Position numbers and translations under genes: made by a program
Notes under the pieces: generated by a model
The model's database searches: none
What the model saw: only the letters and a program-made list of their open reading frames with translations
What the model was told of the DNA's origin: nothing
Shown here: piece by piece, positions 29,101 through 37,727 of the stretch
Position numbering within the stretch: the first letter of the stretch is position 1
Layout of the letters: each line of letters opens with the position of its first letter
Assembly: GCA_003583745.1 (NCBI GenBank)
Contig: QXPY01000005.1
Span: 248,001-312,000 of the forward strand
Length of the DNA stretch: 64,000 nt
Source of the DNA: Rhodocyclales bacterium GT-UBC
GTDB lineage: Bacteria; Pseudomonadota; Gammaproteobacteria; Burkholderiales; Rhodocyclaceae
Direction: 5' to 3'

Positions 29101-29363
29101 CGCAACTCTCTTAGCACCGAGGCATAGTCGACACCGGCCTGCTTGAAAGCGTCGACGGGTGCCAGACGCGCCGTCATGCCAGCCAATTCATCGCGATTCG
29201 CGCCGATCTCGAGCTCCGCTCGCAAAGGTTGCCCCAAGCCAGAATAAACCGTCAACTTACCTAGGCCGGCGGCTTCAGCCAACCAAGGAGAGAGCGACAA
29301 GCAAGAGGCGACAGCAAGCGCAGCCGCACGTTTTTTGAACCGGGAAGAATTAGTTTCGGTCAC
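26160..29363 (-). CDS. fimV: FimV/HubP-family polar hub protein
   Basis: 1067 residues. Order of parts: signal peptide (about 1-31, ending LAEAAG), the FimV N-terminal domain (about 32-137), LysM (about 195-252, starting RLVQPGDTLRKIA), a coiled coil (about 345-390), one membrane helix (about 475-495) followed by KRRR, a TPR-like helical segment (about 550-615), a long acidic Asp/Glu-rich cytoplasmic region (about 690-1015) and the short C-terminal FimV motif (about 1020-1067, LDLAKAYEEMGDLEGARELL). FimV/HubP proteins mark the cell pole and recruit pilus, flagellar and chemotaxis parts. It starts with GTG (29363) after AGGG and heads the truA-trp-purF operon. The link to MSHA or chemotaxis proteins here is inferred. 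Confidence 0.92.
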   Translation of the reverse strand: MTETNSSRFKKRAAALAVASCLSLSPWLAEAAGLGKLTVYSGLGQPLRAELEIGANRDELAGMTARLAPVDAFKQAGVDYASVLRELRFSVEKRANGASVVKVTSVKPVNEPFLDLLVELSWPAGRLVREYTFLLDPPDVTQKGAASQGTVAEAKVVDVPPAVDGAAASVTRPQRSTPIAKPPRETKAESVEGGRLVQPGDTLRKIATETKYEGVSLEQMLVGLFQANPDAFIGKNINRLKSGVILGVPDKSTVESVSEAEAKKVYVAQSSDWNAYRQKLASAAAKAPAKEDTGAQASSGKITAKVDDKKLPEEQAKDQVKVSKTEVAGKSVSAGKGLSEADAIAKDRALKEAQDRLAQLEKNVGELQKLVELKNQKLSELQQQAAVKKEEPKAVEPAKPVEPPKVVEPPKPQDQPKLEQSAKPVDEPKPEEQKAPVVAPEPPKPAPPVVEKKPAPIVVPEAEEPGFVDSLLEDPLPLAGGAGILALLAGYFVFKRRRNQSTSLETTAAPGPSSLGPNSVFRMTGGQSVDTGNTPPQTGDFSQTGPGTIDTDEVDPVAEADVYMAYGRDTQAEEILLEALLKDPQRTAIHAKLLEIYANRKSLKQFETLASELYAQTGGVGADWDKAAALGAALDPENPLYSAARTNVAASAFDADATMVASPEAIHKATMAIPDVLTQRLEEVGGAAPEVESPLSFGQAVDTHVLAEPAEPEAEVVEVPAEPEVDLASDVMSLDFDLGEPVIEEASPAVPVDEPVAEPAALDFDLGGVDELSQPAVEEPEIGELRVDDDFSMTGSDLSFDISPPASDLVGEVDLGTEVLSLDDKDAPPDFSPEGTLVVSIDPEVDAEDFEDEMESAVSTFVGGDAAEAGSNDLSQPEEVSPAVTASDIDFDLDLAEGNKPDADVEAEGDATATVVNPLAMRENDFEVDNPELIATTVNVGVMDEDSLEFDVKLTDSVFLGQPMMQPEFDIGSINLDLAAESDTKAEEVVPSVAPEALPEPIQSASSATVSTHDAQWEEVNTKLDLAKAYEEMGDLEGARELLQEVVAEGPADLVEQARSILDRIGE

Positions 29364-29396
29364 GGCGAAACCCTGAGCATCAAAATTGGGAGTTTC

Positions 29397-29425
29397 AAAT
29401 TAACATCATGCACTTAGCAATGCAA
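29397..29425 (-). promoter_or_regulatory. Putative sigma-70 promoter of fimV
   Basis: On the minus strand, TTGCAT (-35, 29425-29420) and TAATTT (-10, 29402-29397) are separated by 17 bases and lie about 35 bases upstream of the fimV GTG. It lies downstream of the asd terminator, consistent with a separate transcript. Consensus match only. Confidence 0.45.
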
Positions 29426-29473
29426 GCTAAACCTGCTTCTCATAGACTACCTTTTGCATATTCCCAACAAATA

Positions 29474-29505
29474 AAATGCCGGGGTCGAAACCCCGGCATT
29501 TTTGC
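29474..29505 (-). terminator. Rho-independent terminator after asd
   Basis: Perfect 11-base stem AAATGCCGGGG / CCCCGGCATTT with a six-base loop, flanked by T runs on both strands. On the minus strand it lies 15 bases after the asd stop and separates the leu-asd operon from fimV. Confidence 0.9.
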
Positions 29506-29519
29506 TGAAAATCTGACGA

Positions 29520-30653
29520 TCAGGCGTCGAGCAAAATCCGCAGCATGCGACGCAGCGGCTCGGCTGCGCCCCACAGCAATTGGTCGCCGCAGGTGAAGGC
29601 GGCCAGGTATTCCGGCCCCATAGCCATCTTGTGCAGACGCCCAACCGGCACCGTCAAGGTTCCGGTTACTGCAGCAGGCGTCAACTCGCGCTCGGAAATC
29701 TCACGGTCATTTGGCACAACCTTGGCCCAGGGATTGGCTTTGGCCAAAATGTCGCTGATTTCATCCAGCGGCACATCCTTCTTCAGCTTGATGGTCAGCG
29801 CCTGGCTGTGGCAGCGCATGGCACCGATACGCACGCACAGGCCATCGATGGGGATCGAGCCTGCTGTACGGAAAGCCGGCTTGCCGAGGATCTTGTTGCA
29901 TTCTGCACCGCCCTTCCACTCTTCCTTGGATTGGCCATTCTCATAAGGCACATCGATCCAGGGAATCAAGGAACCGGCAAGCGGCGTATTGCGGAAGTTC
30001 TTTTTCGGGAAGGCATCCGAGCGAATGGTTTCGGCAACCTTGCGGTCGATGTCGAGAATGGCGGAAGCCGGATCGGCCAGCAGGTCGGCCACGGAGGAAT
30101 GGATCGCGCCCATCTGGGCAATCAGTTCGCGCATGTTTTGCGCGCCGGCACCGGATGCGGCCTGATATGTCATGGAGGTCGCCCATTCGATCAGGTCGTT
30201 CTGGAACAGGCCGCCAAGGCCCATCAGCATCAGCGAGACGGTACAGTTGCCACCGATCCAGTTCTTGCCACCCTTGGCCAATGCGTCCTTGATGACGTGC
30301 ATGTTGACCGGGTCAAGGACGATCACGGCATCGTCGGCCATGCGCAACGAGGAAGCCGCATCGATCCAGTGACCATTCCAACCGGCAGCACGCAGTTTCG
30401 GGAAAACTTCCTTGGTGTAGTCGCCACCTTGGCAGGTGATGATGATTTCACAGGCTTTCAACGCATCAATCGAGGATGCATCCTGCAGCGGCAGGGAAGC
30501 CTCCTTGCCACCGAACACCGGGGCCTTGCCGCCGGCAGCCGAGGTGGAAAAATACACCGGATCGATAAAGGCGAAATCGCCTTCTTCGACCATGCGCTGC
30601 ATCAGCACGGAACCAACCATGCCGCGCCAACCGACCAGACCAACCTTCTTCAT
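29520..30653 (-). CDS. asd: Aspartate-semialdehyde dehydrogenase
   Basis: 377 residues. The NADP-binding start is [12 protein letters not shown]; the active-site Cys is in [11 protein letters not shown] (about residue 136), and the substrate-binding Arg and His appear in [13 protein letters not shown]. The enzyme supplies aspartate semialdehyde for Lys/DAP, Thr and Met, which links it with dapA and metZ in this window. It starts at ATG 30653 with GGAGAG upstream, 51 bases after leuB. leuB-asd-fimV is a conserved betaproteobacterial order. Confidence 0.96.
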   Translation of the reverse strand: MKKVGLVGWRGMVGSVLMQRMVEEGDFAFIDPVYFSTSAAGGKAPVFGGKEASLPLQDASSIDALKACEIIITCQGGDYTKEVFPKLRAAGWNGHWIDAASSLRMADDAVIVLDPVNMHVIKDALAKGGKNWIGGNCTVSLMLMGLGGLFQNDLIEWATSMTYQAASGAGAQNMRELIAQMGAIHSSVADLLADPASAILDIDRKVAETIRSDAFPKKNFRNTPLAGSLIPWIDVPYENGQSKEEWKGGAECNKILGKPAFRTAGSIPIDGLCVRIGAMRCHSQALTIKLKKDVPLDEISDILAKANPWAKVVPNDREISERELTPAAVTGTLTVPVGRLHKMAMGPEYLAAFTCGDQLLWGAAEPLRRMLRILLDA

Positions 30654-30704
30654 GACTAACTCTCCAAGTGAATCCCGTATTAACGCGCGAACCCGACGAT
30701 CCGC

Positions 30705-31760
30705 TTACGCCAGCGCCGCAAGAACTGCGTCGCCCATTTCCTTTGTGCCTACCTTGTTGGTACCGCGCTCGTAGATATCGCCAGTGCGATAACCTTGGGC
30801 CAGTACTTTTTTGACCGCATTTTCGACACGCAGTGCCTGCTCTTCCAGACCGAAGGTGTAGCGCAGCATCATCGCGGCCGACAGGATGGTGGCCAGAGGG
30901 TTGGCAACACCCTTGCCGGCGATATCCGGCGCCGAGCCGTGCGAAGGCTCGTAGAGGCCCTTATTTTTGTCGTCCAGGGAAGCCGACGGCAGCATGCCGA
31001 TGGAACCGGTCAGCATCGAGGCTTCGTCCGAAAGAATGTCGCCGAACATGTTGCCAGTGACCATCACGTCAAATTGCTTTGGTGCCTTGACCAACTGCAT
31101 CGCCGCGTTATCGACCAGCATGTGGCTGAGTTCGACATCCGGATAATCGTGGGCGATCTCGATCATCACGTCACGCCAGAGCTGCGTGCATTCAAGCACG
31201 TTCATCTTGTCCACCGAACACAGCTTCTTGTTGCGCTTTTGCGCCGCCTGGAAGGCGACGTGACCGATACGGCGGATTTCCGACTCGCTATACACCATCG
31301 TGTTGAAGCCGACGCGCTCACCGTTCTCTTCGCGCACGCCACGCGGCTGGCCGAAGTAGATATCGCCGGTCAGCTCACGCACGATCAGGATATCCAGCCC
31401 GGCGACGACTTCAGGCTTCAAGGTCGAGGCATTGGCCAGTTCCGGATAAAGAATGGCCGGGCGCAGATTGGCAAACAGGTTCAGATCCTTGCGAATGCCA
31501 AGCAGGCCGCGCTCCGGACGCTTTTCGCGCGGCAAGCCATCCCATTGCGGGCCACCGACTGCACCGAGCAATACAGCGTCAGCCTCGCGGGCCAGCTTCT
31601 GGGTTGCTTCCGGATAGGGATTTCCGGTGGCATCGACTGCGCCACCGCCCAGCAAAGCCTCTTCCATCTCGAACTTGAGATCGAGGGCATTCAACACCCG
31701 TACCGCTTCAGCGGTAATTTCCGGACCGATGCCGTCACCCGGCAAAACACAAATCTTCAT
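30705..31760 (-). CDS. leuB: 3-isopropylmalate dehydrogenase
   Basis: 351 residues, isocitrate/isopropylmalate dehydrogenase family. Typical motifs are [10 protein letters not shown] at the N-terminus, [10 protein letters not shown], the catalytic Lys/Tyr region and [10 protein letters not shown] with [13 protein letters not shown] near the C-terminus. It oxidises 3-isopropylmalate in Leu synthesis. An AAGGAA lies before ATG 31760, and leuD ends 12 bases upstream. Confidence 0.97.
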   Translation of the reverse strand: MKICVLPGDGIGPEITAEAVRVLNALDLKFEMEEALLGGGAVDATGNPYPEATQKLAREADAVLLGAVGGPQWDGLPREKRPERGLLGIRKDLNLFANLRPAILYPELANASTLKPEVVAGLDILIVRELTGDIYFGQPRGVREENGERVGFNTMVYSESEIRRIGHVAFQAAQKRNKKLCSVDKMNVLECTQLWRDVMIEIAHDYPDVELSHMLVDNAAMQLVKAPKQFDVMVTGNMFGDILSDEASMLTGSIGMLPSASLDDKNKGLYEPSHGSAPDIAGKGVANPLATILSAAMMLRYTFGLEEQALRVENAVKKVLAQGYRTGDIYERGTNKVGTKEMGDAVLAALA

Positions 31761-31772
31761 CGTTTTTCCTTA

Positions 31773-32411
31773 TTACGCAAACAGCCAGGGCTGGTTGATA
31801 CGGCGCTTTTCTTCAAACTCACGAATTTTCTCGGCATGGCGCAAAGTCAGGCCAATATCGTCCCAACCATTGAGCAGGCATTCCTTGCGGAAGGCGTCGA
31901 TCTGGAATGGAATGCCGTAGCCATCCGGGCGAACCACTGCCTGGGCCGGCAAATCGACTACCAGCTTGTAGCCTGGCGTTGCTTCGACCTGCTGGAACAA
32001 TGCCTCGATCTCGGATGCCGGCAAAACGATGGGCAGGATGCCGTTCTTGAAGCAATTGTTGAAAAAGATATCGGCGAAGGACTCGGCAATGATGGCCTGA
32101 AAACCGAAATCGAGCAGAGCCCAGGGCGCATGCTCGCGCGAACTGCCACAACCGAAATTGGCTCGGGTCAGAAGCACCTGAGCGCCCTGGTAACGCGGCT
32201 GGTTGAGCACGAAATTCGGGTTCTTCGGCCGACCGGAATTGTCCTGCCCAGGCTGACCGACATCCATGTAACGCCATTCGTCGAAGGCATTCGGACCGAA
32301 ACCCGAGCGCTTAATCGACTTCAGAAACTGCTTGGGAATGATCGCATCGGTATCGACGTTGTTACGGTCAAGCGGCGCTACCAAGCCTTCCAGACGAACA
32401 AATTTATCCAT
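31773..32411 (-). CDS. leuD: 3-isopropylmalate dehydratase small subunit
   Basis: 212 residues, swivelling aconitase-like domain with [13 protein letters not shown] and [15 protein letters not shown]. It pairs with LeuC to isomerise isopropylmalate. Its ATG at 32411 overlaps the stop of the small lipoprotein gene (TAATG), so translation of leuD is probably coupled to it. Confidence 0.96.
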   Translation of the reverse strand: MDKFVRLEGLVAPLDRNNVDTDAIIPKQFLKSIKRSGFGPNAFDEWRYMDVGQPGQDNSGRPKNPNFVLNQPRYQGAQVLLTRANFGCGSSREHAPWALLDFGFQAIIAESFADIFFNNCFKNGILPIVLPASEIEALFQQVEATPGYKLVVDLPAQAVVRPDGYGIPFQIDAFRKECLLNGWDDIGLTLRHAEKIREFEEKRRINQPWLFA

Positions 32412-32659
32412 TATTCCACCACCTTCTGCACGGCCTCGCCTGACTTCTTCAAGGCTCCGCCAACCGCCTCGCCGCCCTTCTGCAGGGCACCGCCGACGAC
32501 TTCTCCTGTCTTGTTCAAGGCGCTGCCAACGGCCTCGCCACCTTTATGCAGCGCCTCTCCGGTCACTTCTGCACCATGCGCAACATCCTTCTTGACCCCC
32601 TGCGCCGTATTGCAAGCGGCAAGGAGAATCGCCATCCAGGCAAGTAGCATCAAGCGCAT
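32411..32659 (-). CDS. Small lipoprotein with 11-residue repeats (entericidin-like)
   Basis: 82 residues. A lipoprotein signal ([16 protein letters not shown], acylated Cys16) is followed by NTAQGVKKD as in entericidin-type lipoproteins. Then come four consecutive 11-residue repeats at 39-49, 50-60, 61-71 and 72-82 of the pattern KxGExVGxALx, predicted to form an amphipathic helix. It lies between leuC (10 bases upstream) and leuD (overlapping stop/start), so it is cotranscribed with Leu biosynthesis although it is an envelope protein. Entericidins are implicated in stress and lysis; the role of this one is unknown. ATG 32659 is chosen because it gives the signal peptide. Confidence 0.8.
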   Translation of the reverse strand: MRLMLLAWMAILLAACNTAQGVKKDVAHGAEVTGEALHKGGEAVGSALNKTGEVVGGALQKGGEAVGGALKKSGEAVQKVVE

Positions 32660-32669
32660 GAACGAACCC

Positions 32670-34076
32670 TCAGAGGACATCCCGGACATCGGCGAAATGA
32701 CCGGCAATCGCCGCCGCCGCCGCCATCGCCGGGCTGACCAAGTGTGTACGCCCGCCCGGTCCCTGACGTCCTTCGAAGTTGCGGTTCGAGGTCGAGGCAC
32801 AACGCTCGCCCGGCTCCAGGCGGTCGGCATTCATCGCCAGACACATCGAGCAACCCGGCTCACGCCATTCAAATCCGGCGGCCAAAAAGACCTTGTCGAG
32901 CCCCTCGGCCTCGGCCTGGCGCTTGACCAAGCCTGACCCCGGTACGGCCAGGGCCAGCTTGACCGTTGCCGCGACGTGCCGCCCCTTGAGAACGCTTGCC
33001 GCCTCGCGCAAATCCTCGATCCGCGAATTGGTACAGGAACCAATGAAAACCTTGTCCACCGGGATATTCTTGATCGGCGTATTCGGGTTCAGACCCATGT
33101 ACTGCAAGGCCCGCTCCATGCCCTCGCGCTTGACCGGGTCGGCCTGCTTGGCGGGATCCGGCACGACCGCATCGATTGCCACAACCATCTCCGGCGAAGT
33201 TCCCCAAGTCACCTGCGGACGGATGTCCTCAGCCTTCAGGGTAACAACACGATCGAACTGTGCGCCGGCATCCGAATGCAGGGTCTGCCAGTAAGCCACG
33301 GCCTTATCCCAGACATCGCCCTTCGGCGAGAACGGACGGCCGCGCAGGTAATTGATCGTCGTCTCATCAACCGCCACGAAGCCCATGCGCGCGCCGCCTT
33401 CGATGGCCATGTTGCACAGAGTCATGCGCCCTTCCATGGAAAGACTGCGAATGGCGCTGCCGCCGAACTCGATGGCGTAACCGGTACCACCGGCAGTACC
33501 GATCGTGCCGATGATCGCCAGCGCGACATCCTTGGCGGTCACGCCCTTGCCTAGCGTGCCTTCGACGGCAACCAGCATGGTTTTCGACTTCTTCTGCAAC
33601 AGGCATTGCGTCGCCAGTACGTGCTCGACCTCGGAGGTACCGATGCCATGCGCCAGACAGGCGAATGCACCATGCGTCGAGGTATGCGAATCGCCGCAAA
33701 CGACCGTCATGCCCGGCAAGGTGGCGCCGTTTTCAGGGCCGACGACGTGAAGAATCCCCATCCGCTGGTCCTTGAACGGGAAATAGGCCAAGGCACCGAC
33801 CTCGCGGATATTGGCATCCAGCGTCTCGACCTGCTGACGGGAAATCGGGTCCTTGATGCCCTCTTCCCAATGATCGGTCGGCGTATTGTGATCGGGTGTT
33901 GCAACAATCGAGGAAACGCGCCACGGCTTGCGTCCAGCCAGCTTGAGGCCTTCAAAGGCCTGCGGGCTAGTCACTTCGTGCACCAGATGGCGGTCAATAT
34001 AGAGAAGCGCCGTGCCGTCCTCTTCCTGATGGACGACGTGGTTCTCCCAGAGCTTATCGTAGAGTGTCTTCGGCAT
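32670..34076 (-). CDS. leuC: 3-isopropylmalate dehydratase large subunit
   Basis: 468 residues, aconitase family. The [4Fe-4S] Cys ligands are in FIGSCTNSR and in GCSMCLAMN. It begins [13 protein letters not shown], the usual LeuC start. The ATG at 34076 has no clear Shine-Dalgarno sequence; the MFS gene ends 30 bases upstream, so expression could come from a promoter inside that gene's end. It heads leuC-lipoprotein-leuD-leuB-asd. Confidence 0.96.
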   Translation of the reverse strand: MPKTLYDKLWENHVVHQEEDGTALLYIDRHLVHEVTSPQAFEGLKLAGRKPWRVSSIVATPDHNTPTDHWEEGIKDPISRQQVETLDANIREVGALAYFPFKDQRMGILHVVGPENGATLPGMTVVCGDSHTSTHGAFACLAHGIGTSEVEHVLATQCLLQKKSKTMLVAVEGTLGKGVTAKDVALAIIGTIGTAGGTGYAIEFGGSAIRSLSMEGRMTLCNMAIEGGARMGFVAVDETTINYLRGRPFSPKGDVWDKAVAYWQTLHSDAGAQFDRVVTLKAEDIRPQVTWGTSPEMVVAIDAVVPDPAKQADPVKREGMERALQYMGLNPNTPIKNIPVDKVFIGSCTNSRIEDLREAASVLKGRHVAATVKLALAVPGSGLVKRQAEAEGLDKVFLAAGFEWREPGCSMCLAMNADRLEPGERCASTSNRNFEGRQGPGGRTHLVSPAMAAAAAIAGHFADVRDVL

Positions 34077-34106
34077 GGAGCAGAAATAGGGCCGTAAAGC
34101 GCCAGA

Positions 34107-35294
34107 TTATTGCACAGGATCGGGCGTTTTTACCCCACCCTCCGCCCGGGGAACCGCAGCCCGCCCGACCCAGCCCCAGATCAGCAAGAAGCCGACCAAC
34201 GCAAAAGCCGCTCCCAGGCAGAAGGTCCAGCCAGCGCCCCACGGCTCCCAGGTTCGACCACTGATCAAGGCGCCCAGCAAACCACCGGCACCAAACGACA
34301 GGCTGGAATACAAGGCCTGGCCCCGCCCTTGCGCCCGGCCTGGAAACCATAGATTTACCGCCGCAATGGCCGAGGCGTGGTAAGCGCCGAATGTCAGACC
34401 ATGAAGCAACTGAACAAAAACCATCACCCCCAGCGAACCGACACCCCAACCCATCAGCAAAAAGCGCAGCACTGCCGCGGCAAAACTGAACAGCAGAATG
34501 GATCGCAACGAAAATCGCCGCGACAATCGGGCCATCAGCATGAAGACACCAATTTCAGCCAGCACACCGAGCGACCACAGACTGCCGACCGCCGTCTTGC
34601 TGTAGGCATGGTTGGCCAGGTGAATTGAAAAGAAAACATAGAATGCACCGTGGGCCGCCGACATCATGAAGCAAGCCAGCATCAGCGCCCGCACCTGCGG
34701 TTGCGCCAGGATGCTACCGATAGAGGGGTTTTCACGTGACACGTGGGTCACCGATACCTCGGGCAAAGTCAGGGCCAGAACAAGTATCCCCAGCAGTATC
34801 CCCGCGCAGGCCCAGAGTACGCCAACCGGCGGCACCCAGTCGAGCACCGCACCGGTCCCCATGACGGCAACAATGAAACCGACCGATCCCCAGAGGCGGA
34901 TCCGGCTGTAACGTGAGCGTTCTTCACGCAGATGATCGAAGGTCAGCGTTTCGACCAGGGGCAATGCCCCGCTCCAAAAAAAAGCCAGGATAGCCATTGC
35001 GGCAAGCATGGCGGGCAGCCTGTCAAGCCAGAAAAAGGCGACAAATCCGGCCAGCCCGACAGCCCCGGCCAGCCGGATGATACCCATGCGATGCCCGTAT
35101 CGATCCGCCACCCAGCCCCAGATATTCGGCCCGAACAAACGCATCAACTGCATCTGCGACATCAGCAGGCCGATGTCCCAGGCGGAAAAGTTCAATGACT
35201 GGAGGTATAGCCCGAAGTAGGGCGAAAACGCGCCAATAAAGGCGAAATAGAAAAAGTAGTAACCCGAGAGGCGCCAGTAGGGCAATGCATGCAT
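34107..35294 (-). CDS. MFS transporter (MFS_1-like, HcaT-type)
   Basis: 395 residues with about 12 membrane helices. The start (MHALPYWRLSGYYFFYFAFIG) and the motif GWVADRYGHRMG between helices 2 and 3 match the MFS_1-like group that includes 3-phenylpropionate and nucleoside-type permeases. The substrate cannot be inferred. The ATG at 35294 lies inside the 3' arm of a perfect 9-base-pair hairpin (35290-35315), see the finding. It lies between leuC and a YdcH-like gene. Confidence 0.78.
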   Translation of the reverse strand: MHALPYWRLSGYYFFYFAFIGAFSPYFGLYLQSLNFSAWDIGLLMSQMQLMRLFGPNIWGWVADRYGHRMGIIRLAGAVGLAGFVAFFWLDRLPAMLAAMAILAFFWSGALPLVETLTFDHLREERSRYSRIRLWGSVGFIVAVMGTGAVLDWVPPVGVLWACAGILLGILVLALTLPEVSVTHVSRENPSIGSILAQPQVRALMLACFMMSAAHGAFYVFFSIHLANHAYSKTAVGSLWSLGVLAEIGVFMLMARLSRRFSLRSILLFSFAAAVLRFLLMGWGVGSLGVMVFVQLLHGLTFGAYHASAIAAVNLWFPGRAQGRGQALYSSLSFGAGGLLGALISGRTWEPWGAGWTFCLGAAFALVGFLLIWGWVGRAAVPRAEGGVKTPDPVQ

Positions 35295-35315
35295 CCGGCG
35301 ATTCTACCGGATGCA
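35290..35315 (-). promoter_or_regulatory. Hairpin sequestering the MFS start codon
   Basis: TGCATCCGG and CCGGATGCA form a 9-base-pair stem with an 8-base loop. The AUG at 35294-35292 lies in the 3' arm, and the only Shine-Dalgarno-like GGGAG lies just 5' of the stem (35316-35320). A TAGAAT in the loop could instead be a -10 element giving a nearly leaderless mRNA. Confidence 0.5.
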
Positions 35316-35335
35316 CTCCCGGATCAAGCCGCCAA

Positions 35336-35602
35336 TCAGGCCTTGGCGGATGCCTGGCCGGCGCGATAGGCCAGCAGGATGTGATAGAGCTCGTCCTTGA
35401 GTTTGACGCGCTGCTTCTTCATGTCTTCGATGGTGAAATCAGCCACCGGCATGTCGTTTTCTTCAAGATCTTCGACTCGACCGGTCAGGCGATGGTAAGT
35501 CGCAAACAGCTTGGCAAAGTGCGCATTCCCCGTTTTCAGAACATGAATGGCGTCATTGAACTCCGGAAACTCATGATGGAGGTCGTGATGTTCGACTTGC
35601 AT
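35336..35602 (-). CDS. YdcH-family (DUF465) small protein
   Basis: 88 residues, highly charged and helical, with the family core HRLTGRVEDLEENDMPVAD and a C-terminal KKQRVKLKDELYHILL. Members are small cytoplasmic proteins of unknown function. ATG 35602 is preceded by GGAGAG; a longer frame to 35623 lacks support. It lies 41 bases upstream of the MFS gene and 54 bases after aroC on the same strand. Confidence 0.82.
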   Translation of the reverse strand: MQVEHHDLHHEFPEFNDAIHVLKTGNAHFAKLFATYHRLTGRVEDLEENDMPVADFTIEDMKKQRVKLKDELYHILLAYRAGQASAKA

Positions 35603-35656
35603 AGTTCTCTCCCCTTGGTACAAATCCCCGCCGACACGGCGGTCGCAAAAATAATT

Positions 35657-36757
35657 CTACGCGATAGAGCCGGGAATGCGGGGCGTTTGGCATGAGACAT
35701 CGGCACATTGCGCACGGTGACGCAAGGCATGATCGATCAAAACCAGTGCCAACATAGCCTCGGCAATGGGTGTGGCGCGAATGCCGACACAAGGATCATG
35801 ACGCCCCTGGGTGGCCACTTCGATCGCTTGCCCCTGGCTATCCACCGAACGCCGGGCTTGCGCAATCGATGAAGTCGGCTTGATCGCCATATTGACCACA
35901 ATGTCCTGGCCCGTAGAGATACCGCCCAGAATTCCGCCGGCGTGATTGGAGGCAAAGCCTTGCGGTGTCATTTCGTCCCCATGCTCGCTCCCCTTTTGCG
36001 CCACCGAGGCGAAACCAGCCCCGATCTCGACCCCCTTGACGGCATTGATCCCCATCATGGCATAGGCAATTTCCGCATCCAGCCGATCAAAGACCGGCTC
36101 CCCCCAACCCGCCGGCAAACCGCTGGCGGTCACGGTAATTCGGGCGCCAACCGAGTCCAGGGATTTGCGCAAGGCATCCATATAGGATTCCAGCTCGGGA
36201 ACCAATTCCGCATTCGGCGCAAAAAAAGCATTGCCGTCGATCTCGTCGGCGGAAACGAAAGGAATCTCAATCGGCCCGAGCGCGCTCATCCACCCCCGGA
36301 TCGTCACGCCATAACGCACCTTCAACCACTTGCGGGCGATTGCGCCGGCAGCCACACGCACTGCAGTTTCCCGCGCCGAAGAACGGCCGCCCCCACGGTA
36401 ATCGCGGAAACCATATTTCTGCGTGTAGGTATAGTCGGCGTGGCCGGGGCGGAAGGTATCGGCGATGTTGCCGTAATCCTTGCTGCGCTGATCCTGATTG
36501 CGGATCAGCAGGGCGATCGGCGTACCGGTCGTCTTGCCTTCGAATACACCGGAGAGAATCTCGACGGTATCCGGCTCGCGGCGCTGCGTGACGTGGCGGG
36601 AGGTGCCCGGCTTGCGACGATCCAGTTCAGCCTGAATATCCGCCTCGCAAATTTCCAGCCCGGGTGGGCAACCATCGACTACGCAGCCGATGGCTGGACC
36701 ATGGGATTCGCCAAAGGACGTGACGGTGAAAAGCGTGCCAAAAGTATTACCGGACAT
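35657..36757 (-). CDS. aroC: Chorismate synthase
   Basis: 366 residues. Signatures include the N-terminal [27 protein letters not shown] in the middle and GGISTGQDI with KPTSSI near the C-terminus; [10 protein letters not shown] is also present. It makes chorismate from EPSP using reduced FMN, feeding Trp and folate synthesis, both represented here. A divergent small ORF starts 38 bases away. Confidence 0.97.
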   Translation of the reverse strand: MSGNTFGTLFTVTSFGESHGPAIGCVVDGCPPGLEICEADIQAELDRRKPGTSRHVTQRREPDTVEILSGVFEGKTTGTPIALLIRNQDQRSKDYGNIADTFRPGHADYTYTQKYGFRDYRGGGRSSARETAVRVAAGAIARKWLKVRYGVTIRGWMSALGPIEIPFVSADEIDGNAFFAPNAELVPELESYMDALRKSLDSVGARITVTASGLPAGWGEPVFDRLDAEIAYAMMGINAVKGVEIGAGFASVAQKGSEHGDEMTPQGFASNHAGGILGGISTGQDIVVNMAIKPTSSIAQARRSVDSQGQAIEVATQGRHDPCVGIRATPIAEAMLALVLIDHALRHRAQCADVSCQTPRIPGSIA

Positions 36758-36794
36758 GAGAAATGAGGATCTAAAATGGAATCAGGAGTTTACC

Positions 36795-36956
36795 ATGACG
36801 AGCAAAAAGCCCTCTCCCACCCCGGGCCGCAACGACAAACGATCGACCCAACCGCCAACGGCCGGACAGCAAAGCATGTCGAGAACATCTGCCAGCCGCC
36901 CGCGAGGCGATAACCGCTGGCAACGTACCAAGCGCTACGGCTGGGACAGTCGTTAA
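36795..36956 (+). CDS. Small basic protein of unknown function
   Basis: 53 residues, Arg/Lys/Ser/Pro-rich, ending RWQRTKRYGWDSR. ATG 36795 has a good AGGAG eight bases upstream and the frame is open only on this strand between divergent aroC and convergent CBS gene. No signal peptide or known domain is visible; the composition would suit nucleic-acid or ribosome contact, but that is speculation. The codon positions use common codons, so I think it is real with moderate confidence. Confidence 0.5.
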   Translation: MTSKKPSPTPGRNDKRSTQPPTAGQQSMSRTSASRPRGDNRWQRTKRYGWDSR

Positions 36957-37009
36957 AGCAATTTGACAGCAGCCAACGGCAACATTCAGACAAGACCGCG
37001 ATCAGCCGC

Positions 37010-37456
37010 TCAGATCTGAGGCTCCTCTGGCCAGTTCTTGATGTAATTTTTTAGCAATTTGTTTTCAAGGCTCCGCTCCTCAAGCACCGCCTTGGCTACA
37101 TCGAGAAAAGAAATCACACCCAGAAGGGTGTTGCCCTCGAGCACCGGCAAATACCGTGAGCGTTTCTCGATCATCAGTTGGCGTAGTTCGTCAACTTCCA
37201 TCTCGGGAAAAGCGGTTACCGGATTCCGGACCATGACGTCTCCCACCATCAAATCATCCGGCGAGCCTTTCCCCGCTTTCAAAGCCAAGAGCACCTCGCG
37301 AAAGGTCAGCATTCCAACCATTCCCCCATCGCTCATCACCACCAACGACCCAACGTCAAATTCGGCCATGACGTCTATCGCCGAAGCCAAGGACTGTTGG
37401 GGGGCGGCCGTATACAAGGCATGCCCTTTGACCCGGATGATTTCCCTCACCTGCAT
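37010..37456 (-). CDS. CBS-pair domain protein
   Basis: 148 residues consisting almost entirely of two CBS motifs (about 8-62 and 75-128), with GSLVVMSDGGMVGMLTFREV and YLPVLEGNTLLGVISFLDV. Such stand-alone CBS pairs bind adenosine nucleotides and are thought to sense energy state or act as regulators. ATG 37456 is preceded by GGGAGG; the longer open frame to 37552 is not supported. It is convergent with the small basic ORF. Confidence 0.87.
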   Translation of the reverse strand: MQVREIIRVKGHALYTAAPQQSLASAIDVMAEFDVGSLVVMSDGGMVGMLTFREVLLALKAGKGSPDDLMVGDVMVRNPVTAFPEMEVDELRQLMIEKRSRYLPVLEGNTLLGVISFLDVAKAVLEERSLENKLLKNYIKNWPEEPQI

Positions 37457-37650
37457 CGCAGCCTCCCGGCTATGAATATCGATACGGTCGATCTTAGAGC
37501 ATCCCCCTCTTTTGGGAAAGGCCGATCGCCTGGAGGCTCGCCAATCCGACATAGATCAAAAACAAACCACTGATAATTATGGTTTTCTATCGCCCCGTTT
37601 AAAAAATTTTATGGCATAAGCGCTTGCGGTTCGTCATAACCATCTATACA

Positions 37651-37712
37651 CTAGGTCATATTACCTAAGTCATACATCGCTAGGATGCTTGGGTAACCCT
37701 AGAACACTAGCG
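37651..37712 (+). promoter_or_regulatory. Operator-like array of direct and inverted repeats upstream of the XRE gene
   Basis: Two direct copies, CTAGGTCATA (37651-37660) and CTAAGTCATA (37665-37674), overlap an inverted repeat TAGGT-N6-ACCTA. Further on are GGGTAACCC (37691-37699), CTAGG/CCTAG (37680-37684 and 37698-37702) and CGCTAG/CTAGCG (37678-37683 and 37707-37712). A TATACA at 37645-37650 could be the -10 element. The array ends 15 bases before the XRE start, which suggests autoregulation. Confidence 0.5.
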
Positions 37713-37727
37713 TATGGAGAATCGATT

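Noticed and set aside
32660..32830. Longer start for the leu-operon lipoprotein
   Set aside because: The extension is Arg-rich, overlaps leuC in another frame and would bury the lipoprotein signal.
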